Assembly: GCF_001953865.1 (NCBI RefSeq)
Contig: NZ_MQUQ01000008.1
Location: 92,323 to 156,322 of the forward strand
Origin: Amycolatopsis coloradensis
GTDB taxonomy: Bacteria; Actinomycetota; Actinomycetes; Mycobacteriales; Pseudonocardiaceae
Length of the DNA stretch: 64,000 nucleotides
Direction of reading: 5' to 3'
Part shown: in pieces, positions 16,850 to 25,796 of the stretch
Layout of the letters: each line of letters starts with the position of its first letter
Numbering within the stretch: the first letter of the stretch is position 1
Position numbers and translations under genes: made by a program
Notes under the pieces: model-generated
Seen by the model: only the letters and a program-made list of their open reading frames with translations
What the model was told of the DNA's origin: nothing
Databases searched by the model: none

Positions 16850-18115
16850 TCACGCTTCGGCCAGGAACTTCTCCGCCTTCGCGGGGTCGAAGAACCAGTG
16901 CTGGAAATCGGTCGGATCGGAGAAACCGTTCGCGAACCGCTTCGCCACGGCGGGCTTCTCCCCCGCCGCGCCGATGATCTGGAGCACGTGTGGGGGCGGC
17001 GGTCGCAGCATCGCGTTGGTCCAGGTCGTCACGTGCTGGGCGTACTCCCAGTACTTGTCGAACGCCGCCGTCATCCACGCCTCGTCGAACGGCTTGTCCC
17101 CGCGGTCGAGGATGGAGTCCAGATAGGACGCCGCGCAGTGGCTCGCGTTGTTGGAGCCCTGGCCGGTGATCGGGTCGTTGGCGACGACGACGTCGGCCAT
17201 GCCCAGCACCACGGTGCCCGAAGGCAGTTTGCCGACCGCGTTCCGCACGACCGGGGTGTATCCGCCGGCGAGCGTCGCCTTCTCGTCGGTCAGCACGACG
17301 TTGCGCGAGCGCTCGTACTCCCACGGGAGGAACTGCTTCATCAGCGAGAGGATCCGGTCGAGATGCGCCTGCGGCGACGGCCGGTCGCCCCAGCAGTCCA
17401 GCGGCCCGCCGGGGACGCCTTCGAAGAAGAGGATGTCGCAGTTCCCGCTCAGCGTGTACGCGGGGATCATGAACAGCTCCCCGACACCGGGGATGATGTT
17501 GAACCGCACCGCCGCCTTGTCCGGGTGCTCCGGCCGCGGCTCCATGCCGTGCACGTAGGCGAGCGAAAGCGCCCGCTGCGGCTCGGTGTAGGGCGAGAGC
17601 TCGGGGATGCGGTCGAACAACTGCACCAGCTCGCCCTTGCCTGCCGCGATGACCACGAGGTCGTAGAGCTTCGCCAGCGGCGCGAGGTCCGAAGTGGTCA
17701 CCCCGTGGATGACGACCTTGCCGCCGCGCTCCTCGACCAGTTCGAGCCAGCTCGCCATCTTCACCCGCTGGTCCACCGACTGCGCGAAATGCTCCAGCGG
17801 CCCGAACCAGTCCAGCACCCGGCTCCAGCCCGAGGCACGCTCTACCGCCGAGGGCTCATCGGCGCCGTCCGGTCCGGCGATCGACACCCCGAGCCCCTCG
17901 ACCCGGACCGTCTCGTCCTCCCACAGGTTCAGCTCGTGGTCCCGCTCGTGTTGCAGGGCGGAGTGGAACATGCACTGGGTCGACATCACCTTGCCGGACC
18001 GGATCTCGTCCGGCGTCCGCGCCGACATCACCGTGACGTCGTAGTCGTGACCAAGCAGGCTCAGTGCCAGCTGGAGCCCCGACTGCCCGGCACCGACGAT
18101 CAGAACCTTGCGCAT
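16850..18115 (-). CDS. Styrene/indole monooxygenase (StyA-like) FAD-dependent oxygenase
   Basis: 421 residues. GAGQSG (8-13) is the FAD Rossmann motif; MSTQCMFHSALQHERDHELNLWED and the C-terminal NASHCAASYLDSI region match the StyA/indole oxygenase family, two-component flavoproteins that epoxidise styrene or indole with FADH2 from a partner reductase. No StyB-like reductase is nearby. I chose the ATG at 18113-18115 because GGGAGGA is 9 nt upstream; the ATG three codons earlier is too close to it. The gene follows cvnD by about 25 nt on the same strand, so it is the effector-like last gene of the conservon. Substrate unknown. Confidence 0.85.
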   Translation of the reverse strand: MRKVLIVGAGQSGLQLALSLLGHDYDVTVMSARTPDEIRSGKVMSTQCMFHSALQHERDHELNLWEDETVRVEGLGVSIAGPDGADEPSAVERASGWSRVLDWFGPLEHFAQSVDQRVKMASWLELVEERGGKVVIHGVTTSDLAPLAKLYDLVVIAAGKGELVQLFDRIPELSPYTEPQRALSLAYVHGMEPRPEHPDKAAVRFNIIPGVGELFMIPAYTLSGNCDILFFEGVPGGPLDCWGDRPSPQAHLDRILSLMKQFLPWEYERSRNVVLTDEKATLAGGYTPVVRNAVGKLPSGTVVLGMADVVVANDPITGQGSNNASHCAASYLDSILDRGDKPFDEAWMTAAFDKYWEYAQHVTTWTNAMLRPPPPHVLQIIGAAGEKPAVAKRFANGFSDPTDFQHWFFDPAKAEKFLAEA

Positions 18116-18140
18116 CCTCGACATTCCTCCCAGAGACCCG

Positions 18141-18791
18141 TCAGCTGAGTGCGAACTCGCGGCCGGGCCCGGAGACCACCGCGAGGGACAACGTGTGCGT
18201 CACCAGTTCCCGCAAGGTCGCGACCGCCGACTTCGGGTCACGCGCGTCGCAGGTGACCAGCGGGATGTCCGGGGACAGCGCCAGCGCGTCGCGGACCTCG
18301 TCGAGGTCGTGCACCGGCATCCCCTCGAACTGGTTGACCGCGACGATGAACGGCAGCTCGGAGTCGTTCTCGAAGTAGTTGATGGCCGCGAACGACTGGT
18401 CGATCCTGCTGGTGTCGACCAGGACGACGGCGCCGAGCGCCCCGCGCGACAGGTCGTCCCAGAGAAACCAGAACCGGGCCTGGCCGGGGGTGCCGAACAG
18501 GTACAGGAGCAGGTCTTCACGCAGGGTGATCCGGCCGAAGTCCATCGCGACCGTGGTGGTGGACTTGGTTCCCGGGGGCACCAGCTCGTCGACACCGGCG
18601 CCGGCCTCGGTCATCCAGGCCTCGTTGCTCAGTGGCGGGACCTCGGAGACGGAGCCGACGAACGTCGTCTTGCCGACGCCGAATCCACCGGCGACCACGA
18701 TCTTGGCGGAGATGGCGAGAAGATCTGTGTTTGCTTCGGAACCCGCGACCGCATTCGTGTCGCCAGGGCGCTCTTTCACGACCTCACTCAC
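18141..18791 (-). CDS. cvnD: Conservon GTPase CvnD (MglA/Ras-like)
   Basis: About 216 residues from GTG 18791. The P-loop GGFGVGKT is at residues 35-42, the switch region TTTVAMDFGRI, then G3-like LFGTPGQARFWFLW and the NQFE segment in place of NKxD. This is the ATP/GTP-binding family that accompanies roadblock and DUF742 proteins in actinobacteria. The start is uncertain: the frame is open to 18896 and the only purine stretch (AAGAAGG) is close to the GTG. Fourth gene of cvnA-B-C-D. Confidence 0.88.
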   Translation of the reverse strand: MSEVVKERPGDTNAVAGSEANTDLLAISAKIVVAGGFGVGKTTFVGSVSEVPPLSNEAWMTEAGAGVDELVPPGTKSTTTVAMDFGRITLREDLLLYLFGTPGQARFWFLWDDLSRGALGAVVLVDTSRIDQSFAAINYFENDSELPFIVAVNQFEGMPVHDLDEVRDALALSPDIPLVTCDARDPKSAVATLRELVTHTLSLAVVSGPGREFALS

Positions 18792-18904
18792 GCCCTTCTT
18801 GGATGGCGCCCTGACACCCCGAAAACGGGGCCTGCCGGCCGGGGCGGGATCGAACTGGGTACTTATGCGGCCAACGACCCGAAGGCTCCGCCGCACCGCC
18901 GGTG

Positions 18905-19288
18905 TCAGACCGGGAGGCGCTTGAGTCCATCGAGGATCCTCTCGAGCACGTTCGTGTCGTGGTTGTAGGCGTGGGCCGTCGGGTGCACGAAGACGGCGCC
19001 CTGGGTGGCGAGGTCGCCGATGAGCACGCGGACCACACCCAGCGGCAGGTCGAGCCCCACCGACAGTTCGGCGATCGACGAGCGCTCACGGGCGCGCTCG
19101 TACAGCGAACGCGATTCGGGCATCAACGCCTCGGCCAGCGCCGGGTCGTAGCGCGGAACCGAGATCAGGGTCTCCACCAGCAACAGGTGGCTGCTCTTGG
19201 TGCGGCCGCCGGTCAGCGCGTACGGCCGGATTCTGCGGCTGCGCATCTTGACCGGCCGGTCCGGAGCTTGGTCGCTGGACACGGTCAT
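18905..19288 (-). CDS. cvnC: DUF742 conservon protein CvnC
   Basis: 127 residues. RIRPYALTGGRTKSSHLLLVETLI, then IAELSVGLDLPLGVVRVLIGDLATQGAVFVH, and the ending ERILDGLKRLPV are the DUF742 signature, including the winged-helix-like region. It is thought to work with CvnB and CvnD at the membrane under control of CvnA. It sits 19 nt downstream of cvnB on the same strand. Confidence 0.93.
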   Translation of the reverse strand: MTVSSDQAPDRPVKMRSRRIRPYALTGGRTKSSHLLLVETLISVPRYDPALAEALMPESRSLYERARERSSIAELSVGLDLPLGVVRVLIGDLATQGAVFVHPTAHAYNHDTNVLERILDGLKRLPV

Positions 19289-19307
19289 CCCTTCCTTCTC
19301 CGGATTC

Positions 19308-19742
19308 TCAGGCCTGCGGCCGTCGGGCGGTCAGGACCTGCCGGAGTCCCGCTCGCACCTCGGGGGTGAGGGCGTGACCGGCGTTCGTGATGAATTGGGT
19401 CATCTCGTAGGCGACGACCTTCATGTCGCAGTCGGGCTCGGTCAGCACGGCGAGCCCGGCCTCGGCGCCGATCCCCATGAACAGGAAGTACCCGCGGGTG
19501 AGCCGGATGATGATCTGTTCGCAGTTGCCCTTGCCGAACAACGCGGCGCTGTTGCCCGCGAGGCTGAGCAGACCGCTCGCGATGGCGGCGAGCTGCTCCG
19601 CGTCGTCGCTGGACACCGATTCCGAAGCGGTCAAAGGGAAACCGTCGACGGACATGATCAGCGCGTGGCTGGCGCCGTGCACCTTGCGCACGAAATCGTC
19701 GAGCAACCACGTGAAATCCGTGGTCGCGTCCTGGGCGGTCAC
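19308..19742 (-). CDS. cvnB: Roadblock/LC7 domain protein CvnB
   Basis: 144 residues. DFTWLLDDFVRKVHGASHALIMSVDGFPLTASESVSSDDAEQLAAIASGLLSL is the roadblock/LC7 fold of conservons, which dimerises and regulates the CvnD GTPase. The GTG start overlaps the TGA of cvnA by four bases (GTGA), so translation is coupled. Confidence 0.95.
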   Translation of the reverse strand: MTAQDATTDFTWLLDDFVRKVHGASHALIMSVDGFPLTASESVSSDDAEQLAAIASGLLSLAGNSAALFGKGNCEQIIIRLTRGYFLFMGIGAEAGLAVLTEPDCDMKVVAYEMTQFITNAGHALTPEVRAGLRQVLTARRPQA

Positions 19743-20959
19743 TGGGTGTTTCCTCCGGTCTCACGCTCGTGCCGGTCGTCGAGAGCGGCGCGCTCACCGT
19801 CGCTGAAGGCACCGAGGTCGGCCAGCAGCGCCTCGTGCCCGTCCGCCGCGTCGGCGGGCGAGGTGGTCGGCGGGGCCGGTTCGTCGGGCAAAGTCCTGAT
19901 ACTGCGGGAAACCCGGCGCGGCAGGCCGCTGGGCGTGGTACCGCCGTCGGCGGGTGGCGGGACGGCCGTGCGCGGCCGCGGGCTGGGTTTCCGTTCCGGT
20001 TCCGGCGGCGCGGCGGGGCGGCGCCTCGGCAGCCCGGAGGGTGTCGCGACGGGGCTGCCCGCGGGCGCGCCATTGGTGATCCTCGTCTGCGGCAGCACCA
20101 CGGTCTGGCTGCCGGACCACTGTTTCTCGGCCAGTTCCGAGACCACCGGCACCGGCAGCAGCACGGTGGCGACCGTGCCGTGCGGGGTACGACGGTCGAG
20201 TTTGACGGTGATCTCGTGCCGGTCGGCGAGCCTGCCGACGACGGCGAGTCCCATATGCCGCACCGAATCGTCGTCGAGCACGGGACCGGCGGCGAGGCGC
20301 TCGTTCAGCACCGCGAGGCGTTCCGGCGGCATGCCGATGCCCTCGTCCTCGATCCGGATCAGCACACTCCCCTGCTCGGTGAGGTGCGCGCTGACACTGA
20401 CCGGAGAACTCGGCGACGACTGGTTCGCCGCGTTGTCGAACAGTTCCGCGAGGATCCGGCTGACGTCCTCGGCGGCGAACCCGACGACGCCGAGCGAAAC
20501 GACCCGGCCGATCGTGATCCGCGAGTAGTGGTCGATCGACGACATCGCGGCCCGCATCACGTCGAGCACGGACGAGATCCCGGCGGAGGTGTCGTCGGCG
20601 TCGCGGCCGGCGAGCACACGCAGGTTCTCGGCGTTGCGCCGCAAGCGGGTCGCGAGGTGGTCGAGCCGGTAGAGCTCGGCAAGGCGGTCGGAGTTCTCCT
20701 CCCCCGCCTCCATCGTCTCCAGCTGCGCGAGCAGCTGGTCGAGCAGATTGAGGTCGCGCAGCGCGACATTGGAACAGACACCGGCGAGCGCGCCGGCGTC
20801 CGGAGCTTCCACGGCAGGCCGCTGTTCCACCGCCGGTTCGGCGGGCGGAGCCGACGGAGCGTGCCGGGGCGGGGCGGCGAGGAACTGCGCCGCGGCGACC
20901 CTGGAACGGTCCAGAAGAACCCGTGAGCGGTCAAGCAAGCCTCGAGCCCGCGTCACCAT
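19739..20959 (-). CDS. cvnA: Conservon histidine-kinase-like ATPase CvnA, without membrane sensor
   Basis: 406 residues from ATG 20959. The middle holds the kinase-like part: YRLDHLATRLRRNAENLRVLAG (DHp-like helix, His retained), N-box ELFDNAANQSSP and G-box DEGIGM. The last ~110 residues are a Pro-rich, disordered tail. Unlike typical CvnA proteins there is no signal, no transmembrane helix and no extracellular sensor; the N-terminus is only ~75 residues with a duplicated LLDRSRV motif. So it looks cytosolic. First gene of the cvnABCD-monooxygenase unit. The exact start is uncertain; no strong ribosome site. Confidence 0.88.
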   Translation of the reverse strand: MVTRARGLLDRSRVLLDRSRVAAAQFLAAPPRHAPSAPPAEPAVEQRPAVEAPDAGALAGVCSNVALRDLNLLDQLLAQLETMEAGEENSDRLAELYRLDHLATRLRRNAENLRVLAGRDADDTSAGISSVLDVMRAAMSSIDHYSRITIGRVVSLGVVGFAAEDVSRILAELFDNAANQSSPSSPVSVSAHLTEQGSVLIRIEDEGIGMPPERLAVLNERLAAGPVLDDDSVRHMGLAVVGRLADRHEITVKLDRRTPHGTVATVLLPVPVVSELAEKQWSGSQTVVLPQTRITNGAPAGSPVATPSGLPRRRPAAPPEPERKPSPRPRTAVPPPADGGTTPSGLPRRVSRSIRTLPDEPAPPTTSPADAADGHEALLADLGAFSDGERAALDDRHERETGGNTQ

Positions 20960-21194
20960 GTGCTTCCACTTCTTTCTCTTCGCATACCCGGACCCGTGTC
21001 GCACTCCCCAGCACAACGACGGCCATGCAAGCAGAAGTCACTATCCGTGTCCACAGTCGGTTCCCGTTCAACCGCTGGCAGTGACGTGGTCACGAAGGCG
21101 TTGCGGCTGGTGAGCGGTGCGCGCTAGGCCATTCGGCTCATCTTGAGTGTTCCGCGACACGGGGATGACCGAAAAGTGCGGATCGCGCATAAAT

Positions 21195-21223
21195 TTGCGT
21201 GTCCCGCAACTTTTGCCTACTCT
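21195..21223 (+). promoter_or_regulatory. Promoter of the TetR gene (TTGCGT-17-TACTCT), leaderless
   Basis: TTGCGT (21195-21200), a 17-nt spacer and TACTCT (21218-21223) put the transcription start at or next to the GTG at 21231, so no leader or ribosome site is expected. Confidence 0.6.
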
Positions 21224-21230
21224 TGCCATC

Positions 21231-21884
21231 GTGACACCCGACCCCGCCGCCCCACTCGGACTGCGCGAACGCAAGAAGCGCGCGGCCAGGCAGGCGATGA
21301 GCGAGGCAGCGCTCAGACTCGCCGTCGAGAAGGGCGTCGAACAGGTCCGCGTCGAGGACATCGCCTCCGCCGTCGGAGTCTCCCCGCGCACGTTCAACAA
21401 CTACTTCTCCAGCAAGGAGGAGGCGATCTGCTCGTTCATCGTCGAACGGCAGGAACGCCTGCGGGAGGCACTCCGCGTACGGCCGGCGGAGGAGACACTG
21501 TGGGAGGCGGTCAGCGCCGCGACGCTGGAGGCCTACAGCAGCTTGGGAGAACCGAATCGTGACTCGGTCACGGTGGCCCGGTCACTGCTTCTGCACCCGG
21601 CGGTGCAGGGCGAGTTCCTCAAAGCGCACGCCAAGGTCGAGCAGGTGCTGGCCGACGCCATCCTGGAGCGCGCGGGCGCGGGCGCGGAAAACGCGTTGAA
21701 CGCGCGGCTCATGGCGGCGATCGTGGAGTCCGCGGTGAAGACCGCGTTCTTCAGCTGGCTGATCTACGAGGGTGCCGGGCCCTTCCTGGAGACACTCGCC
21801 GTTCTCCTGCGCGAAGCCTCCGCGGGCATCCCCTCGCTCACCGGATCCGGGCCCGAGCCGGTGAAAAAATTGAAGAAGAAGTAA
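21231..21884 (+). CDS. TetR family regulator of the ABC exporter
   Basis: 217 residues from GTG 21231. The HTH is LRERKKRAARQAMSEAALRLAVEKGVEQVRVEDIASAVGVSPRTFNNYFSSKEE (~10-62), canonical TetR; the C-terminal ligand domain is not informative and ends in a basic tail KKLKKK. The transcript appears leaderless. It precedes the two ABC exporter genes by 31 nt, so it probably represses this operon including itself and responds to the exported drug. Confidence 0.9.
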   Translation: MTPDPAAPLGLRERKKRAARQAMSEAALRLAVEKGVEQVRVEDIASAVGVSPRTFNNYFSSKEEAICSFIVERQERLREALRVRPAEETLWEAVSAATLEAYSSLGEPNRDSVTVARSLLLHPAVQGEFLKAHAKVEQVLADAILERAGAGAENALNARLMAAIVESAVKTAFFSWLIYEGAGPFLETLAVLLREASAGIPSLTGSGPEPVKKLKKK

Positions 21885-21915
21885 CACCCTACCCACCACT
21901 GGGGGAGAAACCGTT

Positions 21916-23649
21916 GTGCTGACGAAGCTGTTGCGCACTCACCTGCGCCCGTACCGGCGAGACCTGTGGCTGATCGTGCTGCTGCAGTTCGTCCAAACCC
22001 TCGCCGGGCTCTACCTGCCGACGCTGAACGCCGACATCATCGACGACGGCGTGGTCAAGGGCGACATCGACTACATCCTCGGCGTCGGCGGCGTGATGCT
22101 GCTGGTGTCGCTGGTGCAGATCGTCTGCTCGATCGGCGCCGTCTACTACGGGGCTCGCACCGCGATGGCGGTCGGCCGCGACGTCCGAGGCGCGATCTTC
22201 CACCGGGTCCAGGACTTCTCCGCCCGCGAAGTCGGCCAGTTCGGGACGCCGTCGCTGATCACGCGCACCACCAACGACGTCCAGCAGGTGCAGATGCTGA
22301 CGTTGATGGCGTTCACCCTGATGGTGTCCGCGCCGATCATGTGCTTCGGCGGCATCATCATGGCGCTGAACCAGGACGTCACACTCTCGTGGCTGCTCGT
22401 GGTCGTGGTGCCCGTCCTCGGTGTCGCGGTCGGGATCGTCATCGCGAAGATGCGCCCGGCGTTCCGGCTGATGCAGGTGCGCATCGACAAGATCAACCAG
22501 ATCCTGCGCGAGCAAATCATGGGCATCCGCGTGATCCGGGCCTTCGTCAAGGACACCCACGAGCGGCGGCGGTTCACCAAGGCCAACACCGAACTTCTGG
22601 ACGTCTCGCTGATCGTCGGCAGGCTGATGGCGCTCATGTTCCCCATCGTCATGCTGGTGATGAACGCCTCCAGCGTCGCCGTGCTGTGGTTCGGCGGGCT
22701 GCGCATCGACGACGGCAGCATGGAGATCGGCGCGCTGACCGCGTTCCTGTCCTACCTGATGCAGATCCTGATGGCGGTCATGATGGCCACCTTCATGTTC
22801 ATGATGATCCCGCGCGCCGAGGTCAGCGCCGAGCGCATCACCGAGGTGCTCGACACGCACACCAGCGTCGTCCTGCCGTCGAACCCGATCAGCCCCGGTG
22901 AGGTGCACGGGCGACTCGAACTGTCCGATGTGGAATTCCGCTACCCCGGCGCGGAAAAGCCGGTATTGCAAGAGATCTCGCTGCTGGCGAGGCCCGGTGA
23001 GACGACCGCCATCATCGGCAGCACGGGCAGCGGGAAGACCACCCTGCTCAATCTGATCCCGCGGCTGATGGACGCCACCGGCGGCTCCGTGCGCGTCGAC
23101 GGCGTCGATGTCCGCGAACTGGATCAGACCGTGTTGTCCGACGCCGTCGGGCTGGTGCCGCAGAAGCCGTACCTGTTCGCGGGCACGGTCGCGAGCAACC
23201 TTCGCTACGGCAAGGCCGACGCCACCGATGAGGAACTGTGGCATGCGCTGGAAGTGGCGCAGGGCAAGGACTTCGTCGAGCGGATGTCCGAAGGGCTGAA
23301 CTCCCCCATCGCCCAGGGCGGGACCAACGTCTCCGGCGGCCAGCGGCAGCGGCTCGCGATCGCGCGGATGCTGGTGCGGCGCCCCGAGATCTACCTCTTC
23401 GACGACTCCTTTTCCGCGCTCGACTACGCCACCGACGCCGCGCTGCGGCGGGCTCTGACGGCCGAGACCGCCGAGGCGACCGTGGTGATCGTCGCGCAAC
23501 GGGTCAGCACCATCCGCCAAGCCGACCGCATCGTCGTCCTCGACGAGGGCCGCGTCGTCGGCACCGGCACGCATACCGAACTCATGGACGACAACGAAAC
23601 CTACCGGGAGATCGTGCTGTCCCAGCTGACCGAGCAGGAGGCCGCTTGA
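21916..23649 (+). CDS. ABC exporter subunit 1 (degenerate ATP site half)
   Basis: 577 residues: a six-helix exporter membrane domain (~15-310) and an NBD. The NBD has Walker A GSTGSGKTT, signature VSGGQRQR, but Walker B is YLFDDSFSALD (Asp instead of the catalytic Glu) and the switch His is Gln (VIVAQRVSTI). These are the changes of the non-hydrolytic site in heterodimeric exporters such as TM287/288. GTG start with GGGGGAG upstream. It overlaps the next gene by one base (TGATG). Confidence 0.93.
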   Translation: MLTKLLRTHLRPYRRDLWLIVLLQFVQTLAGLYLPTLNADIIDDGVVKGDIDYILGVGGVMLLVSLVQIVCSIGAVYYGARTAMAVGRDVRGAIFHRVQDFSAREVGQFGTPSLITRTTNDVQQVQMLTLMAFTLMVSAPIMCFGGIIMALNQDVTLSWLLVVVVPVLGVAVGIVIAKMRPAFRLMQVRIDKINQILREQIMGIRVIRAFVKDTHERRRFTKANTELLDVSLIVGRLMALMFPIVMLVMNASSVAVLWFGGLRIDDGSMEIGALTAFLSYLMQILMAVMMATFMFMMIPRAEVSAERITEVLDTHTSVVLPSNPISPGEVHGRLELSDVEFRYPGAEKPVLQEISLLARPGETTAIIGSTGSGKTTLLNLIPRLMDATGGSVRVDGVDVRELDQTVLSDAVGLVPQKPYLFAGTVASNLRYGKADATDEELWHALEVAQGKDFVERMSEGLNSPIAQGGTNVSGGQRQRLAIARMLVRRPEIYLFDDSFSALDYATDAALRRALTAETAEATVVIVAQRVSTIRQADRIVVLDEGRVVGTGTHTELMDDNETYREIVLSQLTEQEAA

Positions 23650-25670
23650 TGAGCGCGCCCGAATCCACCACCGAATCGAGCGCTCCGGCCAAACCCGCCG
23701 GCGAACGCGCGAGCGCGGCACGAGGACCAGGCCCCGGCGGAGGCGGCTTCGGCCGCGGTCCCGGTGCCTTCATGGGCGGACAGCCCGCCGAGAAGGCCTT
23801 GGACTTCAAGGGGTCGCTCAAACGCCTGCTGCGTCTGCTGCAACCGCAGCGTGCCCTGTTGTACGGCATCCTGGCGTTCGGCGTCGTCAGTGTCGCGCTG
23901 AGCGTCATCGGCCCGAAGATCCTCGGGATGGCGACAGACCTGATCTTCGCGGGTGTCGTCGCGAAGGACATGCCACCGGGGGTGAGCAAGGACCAGGTCA
24001 TCGCCGGGCTGCGGGCGGAAGGCGACAACACGCTCGCCGACATGTTCTCGGGGATCGACTTCGTCCCTGGTCAGCGGATCGACCTCGACGCCGTCGGCCA
24101 GGTGCTGATGTGGGTGCTGCTGCTCTACATCGTCGCGTCGTTCTTCGCTCTCTTGCAGACCCGGCTGACCACGAACCTGGTCCAGCGAGCGGTCTTCGAG
24201 CTGCGGGAGAAGATCGAGGAGAAGTTCGCGAAGCTCCCGCTGAGCTACTTCGACCGCCAGCCACGCGGCGAGGTGCTGAGCCGGGCCACCAACGACATCG
24301 ACAACCTCGCGCTGTCCTTGCAGCAGACCCTCGCGCAGATCGTGTCGTCGCTGCTGATGGTCATCGGCGTACTCGCGATGATGTTCGTCATCTCGCCGCT
24401 GCTGGCACTGGTCGCGCTGCTTTCGGTGCCTGCTTCGGTGTTCGTCGCGGCCAAGATCGGCAAGAAGGCGCAGCCGCAGTTCATCAAGCAGTGGTCCACC
24501 ACCGGGCGGCTCAACGCGCATATCGAGGAGATGTACACCGGGCACTCGCTGGTCAAGGTGTTCGGCCGCCGGGAAGAGGCCGAGGAGGTCTTCCGCGAGC
24601 ACAACGACACGCTCTACGGCGCGAGCTTCAAGGCCCAGTTCATCTCGGGCACCATCCAGCCCGCGATGATGTTCATCGGCAACCTGAGCTACGTGCTGGT
24701 GGCGGTGATCGGCGCGCTGCGGGTGGCGTCCGGCACGCTGTCGCTCGGCGACGTCCAGGCGTTCATCCAGTACTCGCGGCAGTTCAGCCAGCCGGTCACG
24801 CAGATCGCCAGCATGGCGAACCTGCTCCAGTCCGGGATCGCGTCCGCGGAGCGGGTCTTCGCGTTGCTCGACGCGGACGAACAGGAACCCGAGCCCGCCG
24901 AGCCCGCGCGAGTCGAGAACGTGCGCGGCCAGGTCGAATTCGAACACGTGTCGTTCCGGTACACCCAGGACACCCCGCTCATCGAGGACCTGTCGCTCAC
25001 CGTCGAACCGGGGCACACCGTCGCCATCGTCGGCCCGACCGGTGCGGGGAAGACCACGCTGGTCAACCTGCTCATGCGGTTCTACGAACTCGACGGCGGC
25101 CGGATCACCCTCGACGGTGTCGACATCGCCGAGATGGATCGCGAGGACCTACGGTCCAAGACCGGCATGGTGTTGCAGGACGCCTGGCTGTTCGGCGGCA
25201 CGATCGCGGAGAACATCGCCTACGGCTCCGCGGACGCCACGGACGAGGAGATCGTCGCGGCGGCCAAGGCCACCCACGTCGACCGGTTCGTCCGCACTCT
25301 GCCGGAGGGCTACGACACGATCATCGACGACGAGGGCGGCACGGTCAGCACCGGTGAGAAACAGCTGATCACCGTCGCGAGGGCGTTCCTGGCGAAGCCC
25401 GCGATCCTGATCCTCGACGAGGCCACCAGTTCGGTCGACACCCGGACCGAGGTGCTGATCCAGCGGGCGATGAATTCGCTGCGCGAAGGACGGACGAGTT
25501 TCGTCATCGCACACCGGCTTTCCACCATCCGGGACGCGGACGTCATCCTCGTGATGGAAAACGGCTCGATCGTCGAACAGGGCGACCACGAAACGCTGCT
25601 GCTCACCGGCGGTGCGTACTCGCGGCTCTACGCCGCCCAGTTCGCCGAGGCGCTGGCCGAAACCGACTGA
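23649..25670 (+). CDS. ABC exporter subunit 2 (canonical Walker B, degenerate signature)
   Basis: 673 residues. A Gly/Pro-rich N-terminal extension (~1-50), six membrane helices (~70-375, with an unusual ~60-residue external insertion between the first two), then an NBD with Walker A GPTGAGKTT, Walker B LILDEATSSVD and switch His in VIAHRLSTI, all canonical. The signature is VSTGEKQ instead of LSGGQ. This complements subunit 1: together they make one active and one degenerate ATP site. Likely a multidrug exporter; the substrate is not known. Confidence 0.93.
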   Translation: MSAPESTTESSAPAKPAGERASAARGPGPGGGGFGRGPGAFMGGQPAEKALDFKGSLKRLLRLLQPQRALLYGILAFGVVSVALSVIGPKILGMATDLIFAGVVAKDMPPGVSKDQVIAGLRAEGDNTLADMFSGIDFVPGQRIDLDAVGQVLMWVLLLYIVASFFALLQTRLTTNLVQRAVFELREKIEEKFAKLPLSYFDRQPRGEVLSRATNDIDNLALSLQQTLAQIVSSLLMVIGVLAMMFVISPLLALVALLSVPASVFVAAKIGKKAQPQFIKQWSTTGRLNAHIEEMYTGHSLVKVFGRREEAEEVFREHNDTLYGASFKAQFISGTIQPAMMFIGNLSYVLVAVIGALRVASGTLSLGDVQAFIQYSRQFSQPVTQIASMANLLQSGIASAERVFALLDADEQEPEPAEPARVENVRGQVEFEHVSFRYTQDTPLIEDLSLTVEPGHTVAIVGPTGAGKTTLVNLLMRFYELDGGRITLDGVDIAEMDREDLRSKTGMVLQDAWLFGGTIAENIAYGSADATDEEIVAAAKATHVDRFVRTLPEGYDTIIDDEGGTVSTGEKQLITVARAFLAKPAILILDEATSSVDTRTEVLIQRAMNSLREGRTSFVIAHRLSTIRDADVILVMENGSIVEQGDHETLLLTGGAYSRLYAAQFAEALAETD

Positions 25671-25682
25671 ACCGCTTGACGC

Positions 25683-25725
25683 GAAGGCCCCTTTCCCTAC
25701 TCTCACAGTGGGAAAAGGGGCCTTC
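25683..25725 (+). terminator. Hairpin of the GAAGG-N-CCCC family after the ABC operon
   Basis: GAAGGCCCCTTTCCC (25683) and GGGAAAAGGGGCCTTC (ending 25725) pair with one bulge. It lies 12 nt after the exporter stop codon. Confidence 0.65.
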
Positions 25726-25796
25726 ACCACGCGTACGGGTGGTGAACGGCGCTAGGCTTGCGTATCCGGATCCGGAGAGGGGTGCGCTGGCCGACC

